From Saccharopolyspora elongata (lineage in GTDB: Bacteria > Actinomycetota > Actinomycetes > Mycobacteriales > Pseudonocardiaceae): a stretch of DNA of 64,000 nt. The notes under the pieces are model-generated. The model searched no databases and was not told the origin of the DNA. It was given only the letters and a program-made list of their open reading frames with translations. The stretch is taken from NCBI RefSeq assembly GCF_004348985.1, contig NZ_SMKW01000028.1, positions 1-64,000 of the forward strand, read 5' to 3'. Made by a program: the position numbers and the translations under genes. The first letter of the stretch is position 1; every line of letters starts with the position of its first letter. This document shows positions 25,793 through 34,530 of the stretch, one piece after another.

Positions 25793-26983
25793 TCAACTGC
25801 CACCGGATCTCGCACCTCGCTCGGCCGGTTCCAGGCTGCGGTTCGGCAGCAGTTCGCGGACCAGCTCGGCGACCTGCGCGGTCTCGATGAGGAACCCGTC
25901 ATGGCCGTGCGGCGAGGTGATGGTGCGCAGCGGTCCGGCGCCGGGAATTCCCTCGGCGAGACGGCGCTGCTGGTGCAGCGGGAAGAGGCGATCGCTGTCC
26001 ACACCGGCGACGCAGGTCCGGGCCCGGATCCGGCTCAGCGCCGCCTCGACGCCGCCTCTCCCCCGGCCGACGTCGTGCCCGGACATCGCCTGGGCCAGCG
26101 TCACGTAGCTGGCCGCGTCGAAGCGCCGCACCAGCTTCTCGGCGTGGTGGTCCAAATAGGACTCAACGGCGTACCGGCCGCCGTTCCAGGGGCTTTCGCC
26201 GTCCTGGTGGTCGATGCCGAAGCGGTCCTGGAGCTCCTGCGGACTGCGGTAGGTGATGTGCGCGATCCGCCGGGCCACGCCCAGCCCGGCGTGCGGGCCG
26301 CGACCGGCAGGCAGGTCGTGGTAGTCGCCGCCCAGCCAGTCCGGATCCGCGCGGATCGCCTGGATCTGCGCCGAGGACCAGGCGATCTGCTCCGCCGAGG
26401 CCACGGCGCAGCAGCTCAGCAGCAGCGCCGCCGACACCCGGTCCGGGTAGGTGGCGGCCCATTCCAGCGCACGCATCCCACCGAACGAGCCGCCGATCAC
26501 CGCCGCCCACGACCGCACCCCGAGCTCGTCGGCGAGCCGCGCCTCCGCGCGCACCGCGTCCCGCACGGTGATCGCGGGAAACCTGCCGCCCCAAGGCCTT
26601 CCGTCGGGCGCGGCACCCGCCGGGCCGGTGCTGCCCTGGCAGCCGCCGATCGCGTTCGGGGCGACGACGAACCATCGATCGGCGTCCAGCGCCCGGCCCG
26701 GCCCCACGAGCGCGTCCCACCAGCCCGGGCTCGGGTGGCCGTCACCGGCCGGACCGGCGACGTGGCTGTCGCCGGTCAGGGCGTGCAGCACGAGCACCGC
26801 GTTCGAGGCGTCACGGTCGAGACTTCCCCACGTCTCGTACGCCAGGCTGGCCGCCGGGAGTTCGCCGCCCGCCTCCAGCCGAAGCGGCTCGCGCAGGCGC
26901 AGCCACCGGCGCCGACCGGCCGGGCTCCCTTCCCGCCATGCCCCGGTGGCGGGAAGGGAGCCGGTCGCCTGCGGTCGGCTCAT
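25793..26983 (-). CDS. metX: Homoserine O-acetyltransferase
   Basis: 396 residues of the alpha/beta-hydrolase acyltransferase family. Typical features are LHALTGDSHVAGP, NAIGGCQGSTGP, the nucleophile Ser166 in IGGSFGGM, the acid in AGVDSDRLFP and the His in HGHDGFLIE. It acetylates homoserine with acetyl-CoA, the first committed step of methionine synthesis by direct sulfhydrylation. Its ATG overlaps the stop of metY by four bases, so the two are translated together. Whether the acyl donor is acetyl- or succinyl-CoA cannot be read safely from sequence. Confidence 0.95.
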   Translation of the reverse strand: MSRPQATGSLPATGAWREGSPAGRRRWLRLREPLRLEAGGELPAASLAYETWGSLDRDASNAVLVLHALTGDSHVAGPAGDGHPSPGWWDALVGPGRALDADRWFVVAPNAIGGCQGSTGPAGAAPDGRPWGGRFPAITVRDAVRAEARLADELGVRSWAAVIGGSFGGMRALEWAATYPDRVSAALLLSCCAVASAEQIAWSSAQIQAIRADPDWLGGDYHDLPAGRGPHAGLGVARRIAHITYRSPQELQDRFGIDHQDGESPWNGGRYAVESYLDHHAEKLVRRFDAASYVTLAQAMSGHDVGRGRGGVEAALSRIRARTCVAGVDSDRLFPLHQQRRLAEGIPGAGPLRTITSPHGHDGFLIETAQVAELVRELLPNRSLEPAERGARSGGS

Positions 26984-28314
26984 CGCTCCAGCTCGGCCTT
27001 GGCCGCGCGGAAACCGGCTTCGAGGTCGGCCTTGAGGTCCTCGACGGCTTCGATGCCCACGGACAACCGGACGAGGCCCGGGGTGACACCGGCGAGCAGC
27101 TGGTCCTGCTCGCTGAGCTGGCTGTGCGTGGTGCTCGCCGGGTGCGCGATGAGGCTGCGCACGTCGCCGATGTTCACCAAGTGGCTGAAAAGCTGCACGC
27201 CGTCGACGAATGCGCGCCCGGCGGACGTGCCGCCGCGCAGCTCGAACGACACGACGGCACCCGCACCGCGAGGCAGGTACTTCTGCCCGGCCTCGTACCA
27301 CCGGCTGGAGGTGAGACCGGCGTAGTGCACGGACTCGACCTCGTCGCGCTCGCTGAGCCATTCGGCGAGGATCTGCGCGTTGCGCGTGTGCCGCTCGATC
27401 CGCAGCGACAGCGTTTCCAGCCCTTGCAACAGGAGGAAGGCGTTGAACGGCGAGATGGCGGGGCCGAGGTCGCGCAGCCCCTGCACCCGCAGCTTCGCCG
27501 CGAAGGCGCCGTGGCCGAGGGCGGGCCAGTACTGCAGGCCGTGGTAGGACGGGTCGGGCTCGACGAATCCCGGGAACCGCTCGGAATGGGCGCCGAAGTC
27601 GAAGGTGCCGCCGTCGACGACCACGCCGCCGATGGCCGCGCCGTGGCCGCCGAGGTACTTCGTCGCCGAGTGCACGACGATGTCCGCCCCGTGCTCGATC
27701 GGCCGCAGCAGGTACGGCGTCGCGATGGTGTTGTCGACGACGAGCGGGACCCCGGCCTCGTGCGCCACGTCGGCGACGGCCCGTACGTCCAGCACGTTCG
27801 CCCGCGGATTGCCGAGCGTTTCGGCGAAGAACAGCTTCGTGTTCGGGCGCGCGGCGGCCCGCCAGGCGTCGAGGTCGTCGGGGTCCTCGACGAAGCTGAC
27901 CTCGATGCCCAGCTTCGGCAGCGTGTGCCGGAGGAGGTTGTGGGTGCCGCCGTACAGCGAAGAACTGGACACCACGTGGTCCCCGGCCTGCGCCAGGGTG
28001 AGGATGGTCAGCGTCTCGGCGGCCTGGCCGGACGCCAGCGCCACCGCCGCCACGCCGCCTTCCAGCGCGGCCACGCGGTTCTCGAGGACCTCTTGGGTGG
28101 GGTTGTTGATCCGCGTGTAGATGTTGCCGGATTCGCTGAGGTTGAACAGGTTCGCGGCGTGTTCGGTGTCCCGGAAGACGTACGAGGTGGTCTGGTAGAT
28201 CGGCACTGCGCGCGCACCGGTCGCCGGGTCTGGCTGGGCGCCGGCGTGCACCTGCAGCGTGTCGAACGACCAGGCGGACTGGTCGAGGGCGGCGGAAGAA
28301 GCGTCAGCACTCAT
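26980..28314 (-). CDS. metY: O-acetylhomoserine sulfhydrylase (PLP enzyme)
   Basis: 444 residues of the Cys/Met-metabolism PLP family. The substrate-binding [34 protein letters not shown] and the PLP Lys219 in [11 protein letters not shown] are all present, and the length fits MetY rather than the shorter cystathionine enzymes. It converts O-acetylhomoserine and sulfide into homocysteine. It is the promoter-proximal gene of the metY-metX operon. Upstream on the same strand are a 19-bp hairpin (28438-28481) and a short leader reading frame (28541-28603), which suggests regulation by attenuation. Confidence 0.95.
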   Translation of the reverse strand: MSADASSAALDQSAWSFDTLQVHAGAQPDPATGARAVPIYQTTSYVFRDTEHAANLFNLSESGNIYTRINNPTQEVLENRVAALEGGVAAVALASGQAAETLTILTLAQAGDHVVSSSSLYGGTHNLLRHTLPKLGIEVSFVEDPDDLDAWRAAARPNTKLFFAETLGNPRANVLDVRAVADVAHEAGVPLVVDNTIATPYLLRPIEHGADIVVHSATKYLGGHGAAIGGVVVDGGTFDFGAHSERFPGFVEPDPSYHGLQYWPALGHGAFAAKLRVQGLRDLGPAISPFNAFLLLQGLETLSLRIERHTRNAQILAEWLSERDEVESVHYAGLTSSRWYEAGQKYLPRGAGAVVSFELRGGTSAGRAFVDGVQLFSHLVNIGDVRSLIAHPASTTHSQLSEQDQLLAGVTPGLVRLSVGIEAVEDLKADLEAGFRAAKAELER

Positions 28315-28437
28315 GCGTGTCTCCTGAGCAAAGCGGCATGCGCCGGCCGCAGCGCGGCGACGCGGCCTGGGAGTGGTCGACGGGGGTCCGCCGAGAAGCG
28401 TTGCGAGAAAGGCGATTCACGGTTCCGCGGTAACTGG

Positions 28438-28481
28438 TCGTGAGCGTTTTGGATCGCTATCACGATCCAAAACGCTCACGA
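28438..28481 (-). repeat. 19-bp perfect hairpin in the metY leader region
   Basis: The arms TCGTGAGCGTTTTGGATCG (28438-28456) and its exact complement (28463-28481) surround a six-base loop. It lies between the leader peptide gene and metY and would be transcribed in the leader RNA. There is no clear U-tract right after it on the minus strand. It could act as an attenuator or RNA stabiliser, or be a copy of the same palindromic family as 12366-12415, with which it shares TCGTGAG(C/T)G. Confidence 0.8.
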
Positions 28482-28540
28482 GACCTGAGAAGCAGCGCAG
28501 AACTGCGAAAATCCAGGGCGATGGCCCGAGGATCAGGAGA

Positions 28541-28603
28541 TCAACACGCCGAAGTGGTCACGCGCACGTAGTCGACGTGCCGGCGGATTACCAAGCGGAT
28601 CAT
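28541..28603 (-). CDS. Leader peptide ending in cysteine, upstream of metY-metX
   Basis: A 20-codon frame from ATG 28603 to a TGA at 28541 encodes a peptide containing RRHVDYVRVTTSAC. Small actinobacterial reading frames with an R-x-H-V/I-D core and an SAC or SACC end are annotated as putative leader peptides in front of sulfur-metabolism operons, and Cys-rich leaders have been linked to cysteine-responsive attenuation in mycobacteria. The single Cys codon directly before the stop, the sulfur genes downstream and the hairpin in between all fit that model. No clear Shine-Dalgarno site is visible, so a leaderless transcript is possible. Confidence 0.75.
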   Translation of the reverse strand: MIRLVIRRHVDYVRVTTSAC

Positions 28604-28733
28604 GAGCCGAAGAGTAGCGGCTCGATAGTCGCCCGCAAACCGTGTTCACCAGTTGAGACGGACGTCGCTGCCGACCAACGGACCACGCCACGAAGCACTT
28701 GTCGGCGTTCCGACACCACAATGGACAGTGATG

Positions 28734-29291
28734 TCATTCTACCTGCCAACCGTTTTCGAGCAGGTCGAACGCCGCCGCGACGACTTCTCCGGAATGAGGA
28801 CCGCGAGCCAGCGCGCGAGTTTGCAACGCGAAATGCGCCAGGGCGGCGCACCTGGGGTCGTCGTCGGCACGTCCCGCCTGTTCCGCGATCGCGGCGGCGA
28901 GCGCGGCCCGGTGGCGCATCCACATCCGGTCGGCGTACGAGCGCAATGCACTGCTGGACTCGCTGAGCGCCACGAACGACTCCCACCGCGGATCACTGCT
29001 GACCCGCTCGACCGCCCGCAGCACGTACCGACGCAGCGCGGCCGGGACGGACTCGCCGGGCGCGCGATCCCGGACCGCCGCGACGAGTTCGGCCTCGTGA
29101 TCGACGGCCTCGTCGAAGACGAGCGCCTCCTTGCTCGGGAAGTGTTTGAACAGCGTCGTCGTCGACACGTCGGCGGCGTCGGCGATCTCGCGGACGTTGA
29201 CCTGGTCGAAGCCGCGTTGGAGGAAAAGCTCCATGGCGGCGTCTGCCAGCGCCTGGCGGGTGGCCGCCTTCTTCCGCTCCCGCCGCCCCAT
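28734..29291 (-). CDS. TetR-family regulator
   Basis: 185 residues from ATG 29291, which has GGAAGG upstream; ATG 29306 is possible but lacks a ribosome site. The HTH is clear (VNVREIADAADVSTTTLFKHF), and the N-terminus RRERKKAATRQALADAAMEL is typical of a TetR subgroup that often faces flavin monooxygenases. The ligand domain follows the usual length. It diverges from the monooxygenase gene at 29555 across ~260 bases and probably represses it. Confidence 0.9.
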   Translation of the reverse strand: MGRRERKKAATRQALADAAMELFLQRGFDQVNVREIADAADVSTTTLFKHFPSKEALVFDEAVDHEAELVAAVRDRAPGESVPAALRRYVLRAVERVSSDPRWESFVALSESSSALRSYADRMWMRHRAALAAAIAEQAGRADDDPRCAALAHFALQTRALARGPHSGEVVAAAFDLLENGWQVE

Positions 29292-29322
29292 CGTGCCTTC
29301 CGTCATGCAACGCACAGTACAC

Positions 29323-29356
29323 AACAGTGGAACAGTTTAAAAAGTTGAACAGTTGC
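29323..29356. promoter_or_regulatory. AT-rich promoter/operator with repeated AACAGT
   Basis: Just upstream of the TetR gene is the only AT-rich stretch of the neighbourhood. AACAGT occurs at 29323, 29331 and 29349, the last two as an 18-base-spaced GAACAGTT direct repeat around TTTAAAAAG. It is a good candidate for the TetR gene's own promoter and binding site. The exact operator boundaries cannot be set by eye. Confidence 0.45.
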
Positions 29357-29554
29357 ACTTTTGCTCCCGATGTGGTGTTCTTCGGTCGGTCCGCACAGCG
29401 CGACGCCCGGAAGCTCTGATCCGCGCCGTCCGAGGCCGCCGAGCCGACGGGCTCTGGGGAAGTACCGGGAATCGCGGCCATCGACACCGATCCACCGGCG
29501 CAGCACCGCGCAACCGGCCCGACCACGCATCGCACACCGGAACGGAGCACGACC

Positions 29555-30679
29555 ATGACCAAGTCACACCCGCGCATAGCCATCATCGGCGCCGGGCCCG
29601 CAGGGCTCACCGCCGCTCGCATCCTGCAGCGAGCCGGGCTCGCACCCACCGTCTACGAGCGCGACACCTCCGCGCACGCCCGCGGCCAGGGCGGCACCCT
29701 GGACATGCAGGAGGACACCGGCCAGGCGGCGCTCGCCGCCGCCGGGCTGCTCGGGGACTTCCTGGAGATCGCCAGGCCCGAAGGCCAGGAGATGCGCGCC
29801 GCCGACAAGCACGGCACGGTCCTCATGCGGCGGGTCCCCGACGAAGGCGACCTGCACAGCCCCGAAATCGACCGCGGCGACCTGCGCGAACTCCTGCTCC
29901 GCTCCCTGTCGCCGGGAACGATCCGCTTCGGCAGCGCCCTCGACCGCGCCACGCCGACCGGCAACGGGCGCCACCTGCTCCACTTTCGCGACGGGCACAC
30001 CACCGAGGTCGATCTCCTCGTCGGCGCCGACGGCGCCTGGTCCAGGGTCCGCCCGCTCGTCTCGCCGGCCACGCCGTTCTACGAAGGCGTCATGTTCGTC
30101 GAGGTGCAGATCAGCGACGCCGACTCCTATCCCGGTATCGCCGATCTCGTCGGCCCCGGGTCCATGTTCGCCACCGCCAACGGCAAGGGCCTGTTCGCAC
30201 AACGCAACGCGCGCAACAACATCCGCGTCTACGTCATCTTCCGCGAAGACCTCGACTGGCCGGCCCATCGCGGCATCGACGCCGCGGACCCGGCCGCCGT
30301 GCGCGCCGCGCTGCTCGACATGTTCCACGACTGGGCGCCCGGCCTGCGCGCCCTGATGGCCAGTTGCGACGACACCTTCGTCCGCCGGCCCATGTACGCG
30401 CTACCGGTCCCGCACGCCTGGGACACCGTTCCCGGCGTCACGCTCCTCGGCGACGCCGCGCACCTCATGTCGCCGATCTCCGGGCTCGGCGCCAACACGG
30501 CCATGCTCGACGGCGCCGACCTCGCCCGTGCCGTCATCGACTCCCCCGACCTCGCCACCGCCGTGGCCCGCTACGAAGCGGCGATGCTGCCGCGCGCCGC
30601 GGCCAACGCCGAAGCCGCCCACGAGGGCCTGCACAGCGCGATCGCCACCGACGAGCCCGACCTCTCCGACATCCCCTGA
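29555..30679 (+). CDS. FAD-dependent monooxygenase (TetX/PHBH-like)
   Basis: 374 residues. The FAD-binding GAGPAGLTAA lies near the N-terminus, the NAD(P)H/FAD motif GADGAWSRVR at ~150, and the second FAD motif LLGDAAHLMSPISGLGANTA near 290. The HARGQGGTLDM segment places it close to the tetracycline-monooxygenase-like group. It hydroxylates an aromatic or polycyclic compound with NADPH and O2. The divergent TetR gene suggests induction by its substrate, possibly an antibiotic. That specificity is inference. Confidence 0.9.
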   Translation: MTKSHPRIAIIGAGPAGLTAARILQRAGLAPTVYERDTSAHARGQGGTLDMQEDTGQAALAAAGLLGDFLEIARPEGQEMRAADKHGTVLMRRVPDEGDLHSPEIDRGDLRELLLRSLSPGTIRFGSALDRATPTGNGRHLLHFRDGHTTEVDLLVGADGAWSRVRPLVSPATPFYEGVMFVEVQISDADSYPGIADLVGPGSMFATANGKGLFAQRNARNNIRVYVIFREDLDWPAHRGIDAADPAAVRAALLDMFHDWAPGLRALMASCDDTFVRRPMYALPVPHAWDTVPGVTLLGDAAHLMSPISGLGANTAMLDGADLARAVIDSPDLATAVARYEAAMLPRAAANAEAAHEGLHSAIATDEPDLSDIP

Positions 30680-30966
30680 CCGCCCGAGCACCACCCGCCT
30701 CACCGGCCAGGCGCCGTCGGCACCGACATCGCTGTTGACCAGCAGATTTCGGGTTTCCCGTGCCCTTACGGCGACGTTCCTGCGGGGCTATCCTGCACCT
30801 GCGGTGGTCCCGCGCGGCGGGGACGCGTCGGGGGTCCGGGCCAGGTCGGGGGGGCCGGTTCGCAGTGAGCGCCGGTACCGGACATCGCGTTCGCCTCGGC
30901 CGGGCACTTGCCCCGATCTCCGATCTCCGCCCGGGGACGCTCGTCGCCGGAGAGGAGGTGCCAATC

Positions 30967-31107
30967 ATGAGATCAGATGCTGCTCGGTCCGGTCTTCTCG
31001 AATGGGAGCCCCCGGAGTTCGACGAAGTCGAATGGGAGACGCCCGAGTTCGAAGAAGTCGTATGCGCCTCAGAGGTCACGATGTACGTCTCGCGGCTGGA
31101 GGACTAG
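30967..31107 (+). CDS. pqqA: PqqA-like precursor peptide with duplicated leader segment
   Basis: 46 residues from ATG 30967 behind a strong GAGAGGAGGT site. The C-terminal SEVTMY carries the Glu36-x3-Tyr40 pair that PqqE cross-links to start PQQ synthesis, and the preceding WETPEFEEV is the usual leader element bound by PqqD. A second copy of that element stands directly in front: residues 12-21 and 22-31 are a ten-residue tandem repeat, 8 of 10 identical. Normal PqqA peptides are about 22-30 residues, so this one is enlarged by the duplication. It is followed by pqqD and pqqE. Confidence 0.88.
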   Translation: MRSDAARSGLLEWEPPEFDEVEWETPEFEEVVCASEVTMYVSRLED

Positions 31108-31183
31108 GCGCGGTGGGACGACCGGCAGTCGATCCCCGGGCGCCGGCAGCCCGGCGCCCGGCCACCAACGCCGCGAGACCGCG

Positions 31184-31465
31184 ATGAGTACGGCGGTGCG
31201 CCCGTCGAGCCGGCCCCGGCTGGCGCCGCACGTGCGCCTGGGGTTCGACCGGTCCCGCAAGAAGTACATGCTGCTGGGCCCGGAGTCGGTGACCGTCCTG
31301 AACACGACCGGCGCGGCCATCCTCGACCTGTGCGACGGGCAGCGGACGGTCGCCGAGATCGTGGCGAAGCTGAGCTCCCGCTACGACCACGTGGCCGACG
31401 ACGAGGTGGCGCAGTTCCTCACCCGTCTCGCCGTCAAGCGGTACGTGGAGGCCGAGGATGACTAG
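31184..31465 (+). CDS. pqqD: PqqD peptide chaperone
   Basis: 93 residues with the RiPP-recognition winged-helix fold. RPRLAPHVRLGFDRSRKKYM, LLGPESVTVLNTTGAAIL and the DGQRTVAEIV segment are typical. It binds the PqqA leader and presents it to PqqE. It lies 76 bases after pqqA and overlaps pqqE by eight bases. No pqqB or pqqC intervenes, although they commonly sit between pqqA and pqqD. Confidence 0.9.
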   Translation: MSTAVRPSSRPRLAPHVRLGFDRSRKKYMLLGPESVTVLNTTGAAILDLCDGQRTVAEIVAKLSSRYDHVADDEVAQFLTRLAVKRYVEAEDD

Positions 31466-32549
31466 ACCGTTCGGTTTGCTGGCCGAGCTCACCTACGCGT
31501 GCCCGCTGCACTGCCCGTACTGCTCCAACCCGCTCAAGCTCGCCGACTACGGCGACGAGCTGACCACGGCGGAGTGGCGCCGGGTGCTGACCGAGGCCCG
31601 CGAGCTCGGCGTGGTGCAGCTGCACCTCTCCGGCGGGGAGCCGCTCCAGCGCCGGGACCTGGTGGAGATCGCGCGCACCGCCGCCGAGCTGGGCCTGTAC
31701 ACCAACCTCATCACCAGCGCGATCGGCCTCTCGCCGCGCCGGGCGGAGCAGCTTCGGACCGCCGGTCTCGACCACGTGCAGATCAGCGTCCAGGCCCACG
31801 AGGCGGCCCTGTCCGACCGCATCGCGGGCACTCCTTCCTTCGACCGCAAGATCGCGGCGGCCCGGACCGTGAAGGACCTGGGCTGGCCGCTGACGGTGAA
31901 CGTCGTCCTGCACCGGCAGAACATCGACCGGATCGACGACATCATCGCGCTGGTCGAGCGGCTGGGCGCCGACCGCATCGAGCTCGCCAACACCCAGTAC
32001 TACGGCTGGGGCCTGCACAACCGCGCCGCGCTGCTGCCCAGCAGGACGCAGGTGGAGCGGGCGGAGCAGGTGGTGCGCGCCGCGCGGAAGCGCCTGGAGG
32101 GGCGGGCGGAGCTCACCTACATCCTCCCCGACTACTACCTCGACTTCCCCAAGCCCTGCATGGGCGGCTGGGGGAAGCTGCAGCTCACCGTGGTGCCCAA
32201 CGGCGACGCCCTGCCCTGCCCCGCCGCCCACACGCTGCCGCTGCCGCACGTGAACGTGCGCGAGAAGTCGCTGGCGTGGATCTGGGCGGAATCGCCGTTG
32301 TTCCAGCGCTTCCGCGGCACCGGCTGGATGCCCGAGCCGTGCCGCGGCTGCCCGCGCCGCGAATTCGACTTCGGCGGCTGCCGCTGCCAGGCGTTCCTGC
32401 TCACCGGCGACGCGGCGCGCACCGACCCGGTCTGCATCCTCTCGCCGGACCACGAGATCGTGGCCGAGGCGGTGCGCGCCGCGAACGCGGAGACCAGGCC
32501 GGTCGCGGAAGTCCTCGCACCGCGCCCGCATCCCCGCGACACCCGGTAG
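31458..32549 (+). CDS. pqqE: PqqE-type radical SAM enzyme
   Basis: 363 residues. The radical-SAM cluster motif CPLHCPYC (Cys15, 19, 22) is followed by the SAM-binding SGGEPL. The C-terminal SPASM-type region has the expected cysteines (PKPCMGGW, ALPCPAAH, EPCRGCPRREFDFGGCRCQ). ADRIELANTQYYGWGLHNR is a strong PqqE signature. The enzyme forms the C-C link between Glu and Tyr of PqqA. It overlaps pqqD, and an MFS exporter gene follows. Confidence 0.95.
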   Translation: MTRPFGLLAELTYACPLHCPYCSNPLKLADYGDELTTAEWRRVLTEARELGVVQLHLSGGEPLQRRDLVEIARTAAELGLYTNLITSAIGLSPRRAEQLRTAGLDHVQISVQAHEAALSDRIAGTPSFDRKIAAARTVKDLGWPLTVNVVLHRQNIDRIDDIIALVERLGADRIELANTQYYGWGLHNRAALLPSRTQVERAEQVVRAARKRLEGRAELTYILPDYYLDFPKPCMGGWGKLQLTVVPNGDALPCPAAHTLPLPHVNVREKSLAWIWAESPLFQRFRGTGWMPEPCRGCPRREFDFGGCRCQAFLLTGDAARTDPVCILSPDHEIVAEAVRAANAETRPVAEVLAPRPHPRDTR

Positions 32550-32571
32550 GAACCGGACAACCCGGCGCGCG

Positions 32572-33786
32572 ATGCCAGCGGCGGAACACGACCGGATCAC
32601 GGTGCGGGCGTTGCTCGCGCGCCCGGTCTACCGGCGGTGGTGGGCCGCCGCGGCGATCTCGCGAGCCGGGGACGTCCTGGCCGGGGTGACGCTGCTCCTG
32701 CTGGTGCTGGACCGAACCGGCTCCGGAACGGGTGTGGCCGGAGTGGTGATCGCCGACGTCCTGCCCGTGCTGCTGCTGGCGCCCCTGGCGGGCTTCGTCG
32801 TCGACCGCTGGCCCCGGCGGCGGATCATGATCTCGGCGGATCTGGTCCGCGTGGCCCTCGCCGCGACGCTGCCCTTGGTCGAGGCTCACGTGTTCGCGAT
32901 CTACGCGATCGCGTTCGCGCTCTCCGCCGCCGCGGTGTTCTTCAACCCTGCCGCCAACAGCCTGCTGCCCGCGCTGGTCGGCGAGCGCGAGCTCGTCGCC
33001 GCCAACTCCGGTGTCTGGACGACCGCCATCATCGCCCAGATCGCGCTCGCACCGCTGGCCGGAGCGCTCGCCGCGGCAGCCGGCTTCGCCGTCGCGTTCT
33101 GGGTCAACGCCGCTTCCTTCGCCGCCAGCGCCGTGTTGCTCGCCGGGATGGCGGTGCCCGGTCATCGCGCCGCCGCGATCACCCGGGGCTGGCTGCGCGA
33201 CTCCCTCGACGGCGCGCGCCTGCTCGTCGCCGACAGGCTGCTGCGGGCGCTGGCCGCCGCGCAGCTGCTCGCCGCGCTGTCGGCCGGGGCCATCAGCGCC
33301 CTGCTCGTCGTCCTCGCCCGGGAGCGGCTCGGCCTCGGCCCGCAGGGTTTCGGGTGGCTGCTAGCGGCGGTCGCCGTCGGCGCCGTCGCCGGTCCCGTCC
33401 TGCTGACCCGGACCTTGCGCGGCCGCGTCGGCCCGAACGTCGTGTTCGCCTCGTTCGGGCTGCGCGGCCTGGTCAACGTGCTGCTGGCCGTGACGACATG
33501 GCCCGTTCTGGCCGCCGCGTCGCTGCTGCTCTACGGCCTGGGCACCTCGACGGGAACCATCGCCTTCACCAGCCTGGTGCAGACCCACGCCGACGAGACG
33601 GTGCGGGGGCGCGTCTTCGCCGCCCTGGACTCGCTGTTCCAGGCGGGCAGGCTCGTGAGCCTCCTCGTCGGCGGTCTCCTGGCCGACGCGCTCGGCATCA
33701 CCGCCGTCTACCTCCTCGGCTCCGCCCTGCTGCTCGCCGCAGCGGCGAGCGGCTTCGCCCTCGCCCGGGATCCCCGCCCGCGATGA
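32572..33786 (+). CDS. MFS exporter of the pqq locus
   Basis: 404 residues and about twelve hydrophobic segments, with the EntS-like MFS_3 pattern (WWAAAAISRAGDVLAG at the start and FVVDRWPRRRIMIS in the first cytoplasmic loop). It starts 23 bases after pqqE in the same direction and ends before a terminator, so it is the last gene of the locus. Secretion of the PqqE product or of a PQQ-like compound is the likely role. A drug-efflux role cannot be excluded. Confidence 0.85.
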   Translation: MPAAEHDRITVRALLARPVYRRWWAAAAISRAGDVLAGVTLLLLVLDRTGSGTGVAGVVIADVLPVLLLAPLAGFVVDRWPRRRIMISADLVRVALAATLPLVEAHVFAIYAIAFALSAAAVFFNPAANSLLPALVGERELVAANSGVWTTAIIAQIALAPLAGALAAAAGFAVAFWVNAASFAASAVLLAGMAVPGHRAAAITRGWLRDSLDGARLLVADRLLRALAAAQLLAALSAGAISALLVVLARERLGLGPQGFGWLLAAVAVGAVAGPVLLTRTLRGRVGPNVVFASFGLRGLVNVLLAVTTWPVLAAASLLLYGLGTSTGTIAFTSLVQTHADETVRGRVFAALDSLFQAGRLVSLLVGGLLADALGITAVYLLGSALLLAAAASGFALARDPRPR

Positions 33787-33847
33787 ACGCGCCGGGGCCG
33801 TAGAGGCTGTTTTTTCCGAGGTTCCGCCACCCGCACCGCCACCCGAA

Positions 33848-33868
33848 ACGAGGTTGGAAAAACCTCGT
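33848..33868. terminator. Hairpin terminator between convergent genes
   Basis: ACGAGGTT (33848-33855) and AACCTCGT (33861-33868) form an eight-base stem around a GGAAA loop, directly at the stop of the LexA-like gene and 62 bases after the MFS stop. A run of six T lies at 33811-33816. It may serve both convergent transcripts. Confidence 0.6.
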
Positions 33869-34530
33869 CAGACGCTGCGCAGCACCGAGACGACCGTGCC
33901 CAGCACGACGGCCTTGTCGCCGTCGATGACCTCGTAAGCCGGGTTGCGCGGTTCGAGGTACACGTGGCCGTTGCGGCGGCGGTACACCTTGACGGTGGCC
34001 TCGTCGTCGATCATCGCGGCGACGATCTGGCCCGAGTGGGCCTCGGACTGCTGGCGCACCACGACGATGTCGCCGTCGCAGATCGCGGCGTCGATCATCG
34101 AGTCACCGCGCACCCGGAGGCCGAAGACATTGCCGCGCCCGGTGAGCTCGCGGGGCAGGTTCAGCACGTCGTCGACGTGCTCCACCGCCGAGATGGGCGT
34201 ACCGGCGGCGATGTCGCCGACCACCGGCACGGGCACCGAGTGCTCGGCGGACTCCCGTGTGGACGGTTCCCGGAGGAACGCGCGCACGTCGATCGGCCGG
34301 GACATCGTGTTGCTGCGCCTGAGGAAACCCTTCTCCTCCAGGCTCGCCAGGTGCTTCGACACCGACGAGGACGACCGGAGGCCGACGGCGTCGCCGATCT
34401 GCCGAGTGCTCGGCGAGTACCCGTGCCGTATCACCCAATCCCGGATGGTGACCAGGATTCGCTGCTGGCGCAGCGGCAGGGTCGAGGGGTCCAGGTGCTC
34501 GAACACGTCGAGATCGTCGTAGGCGGCCAC
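33868..34530 (-). CDS. lexA: LexA-family SOS repressor (probable paralogue)
   Basis: About 220 residues from GTG 34530; the frame is open to 34569. The N-terminal winged helix (LPLRQQRILVTIRDWVIRHG and GLRSSSSVSKHL) and the S24 domain are both complete: the cleavage bond Ala109-Gly110 in GDIAAGTPI, the nucleophile Ser144 in RGDSMIDAAI and Lys181 in EATVKVY. It should cleave itself when RecA is activated. I see no GAAC-N4-GTTC-type SOS box in the 165 bases upstream. The sequence differs enough from the usual actinobacterial LexA to suggest a second copy. Confidence 0.85.
   Translation of the reverse strand: MAAYDDLDVFEHLDPSTLPLRQQRILVTIRDWVIRHGYSPSTRQIGDAVGLRSSSSVSKHLASLEEKGFLRRSNTMSRPIDVRAFLREPSTRESAEHSVPVPVVGDIAAGTPISAVEHVDDVLNLPRELTGRGNVFGLRVRGDSMIDAAICDGDIVVVRQQSEAHSGQIVAAMIDDEATVKVYRRRNGHVYLEPRNPAYEVIDGDKAVVLGTVVSVLRSV

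Noticed and set aside
28315..28440. Possible SAM riboswitch upstream of metY
   Set aside because: I looked for the conserved SAM-I and SAM-IV segments and did not see them. A covariance-model search would be needed to exclude a divergent type.
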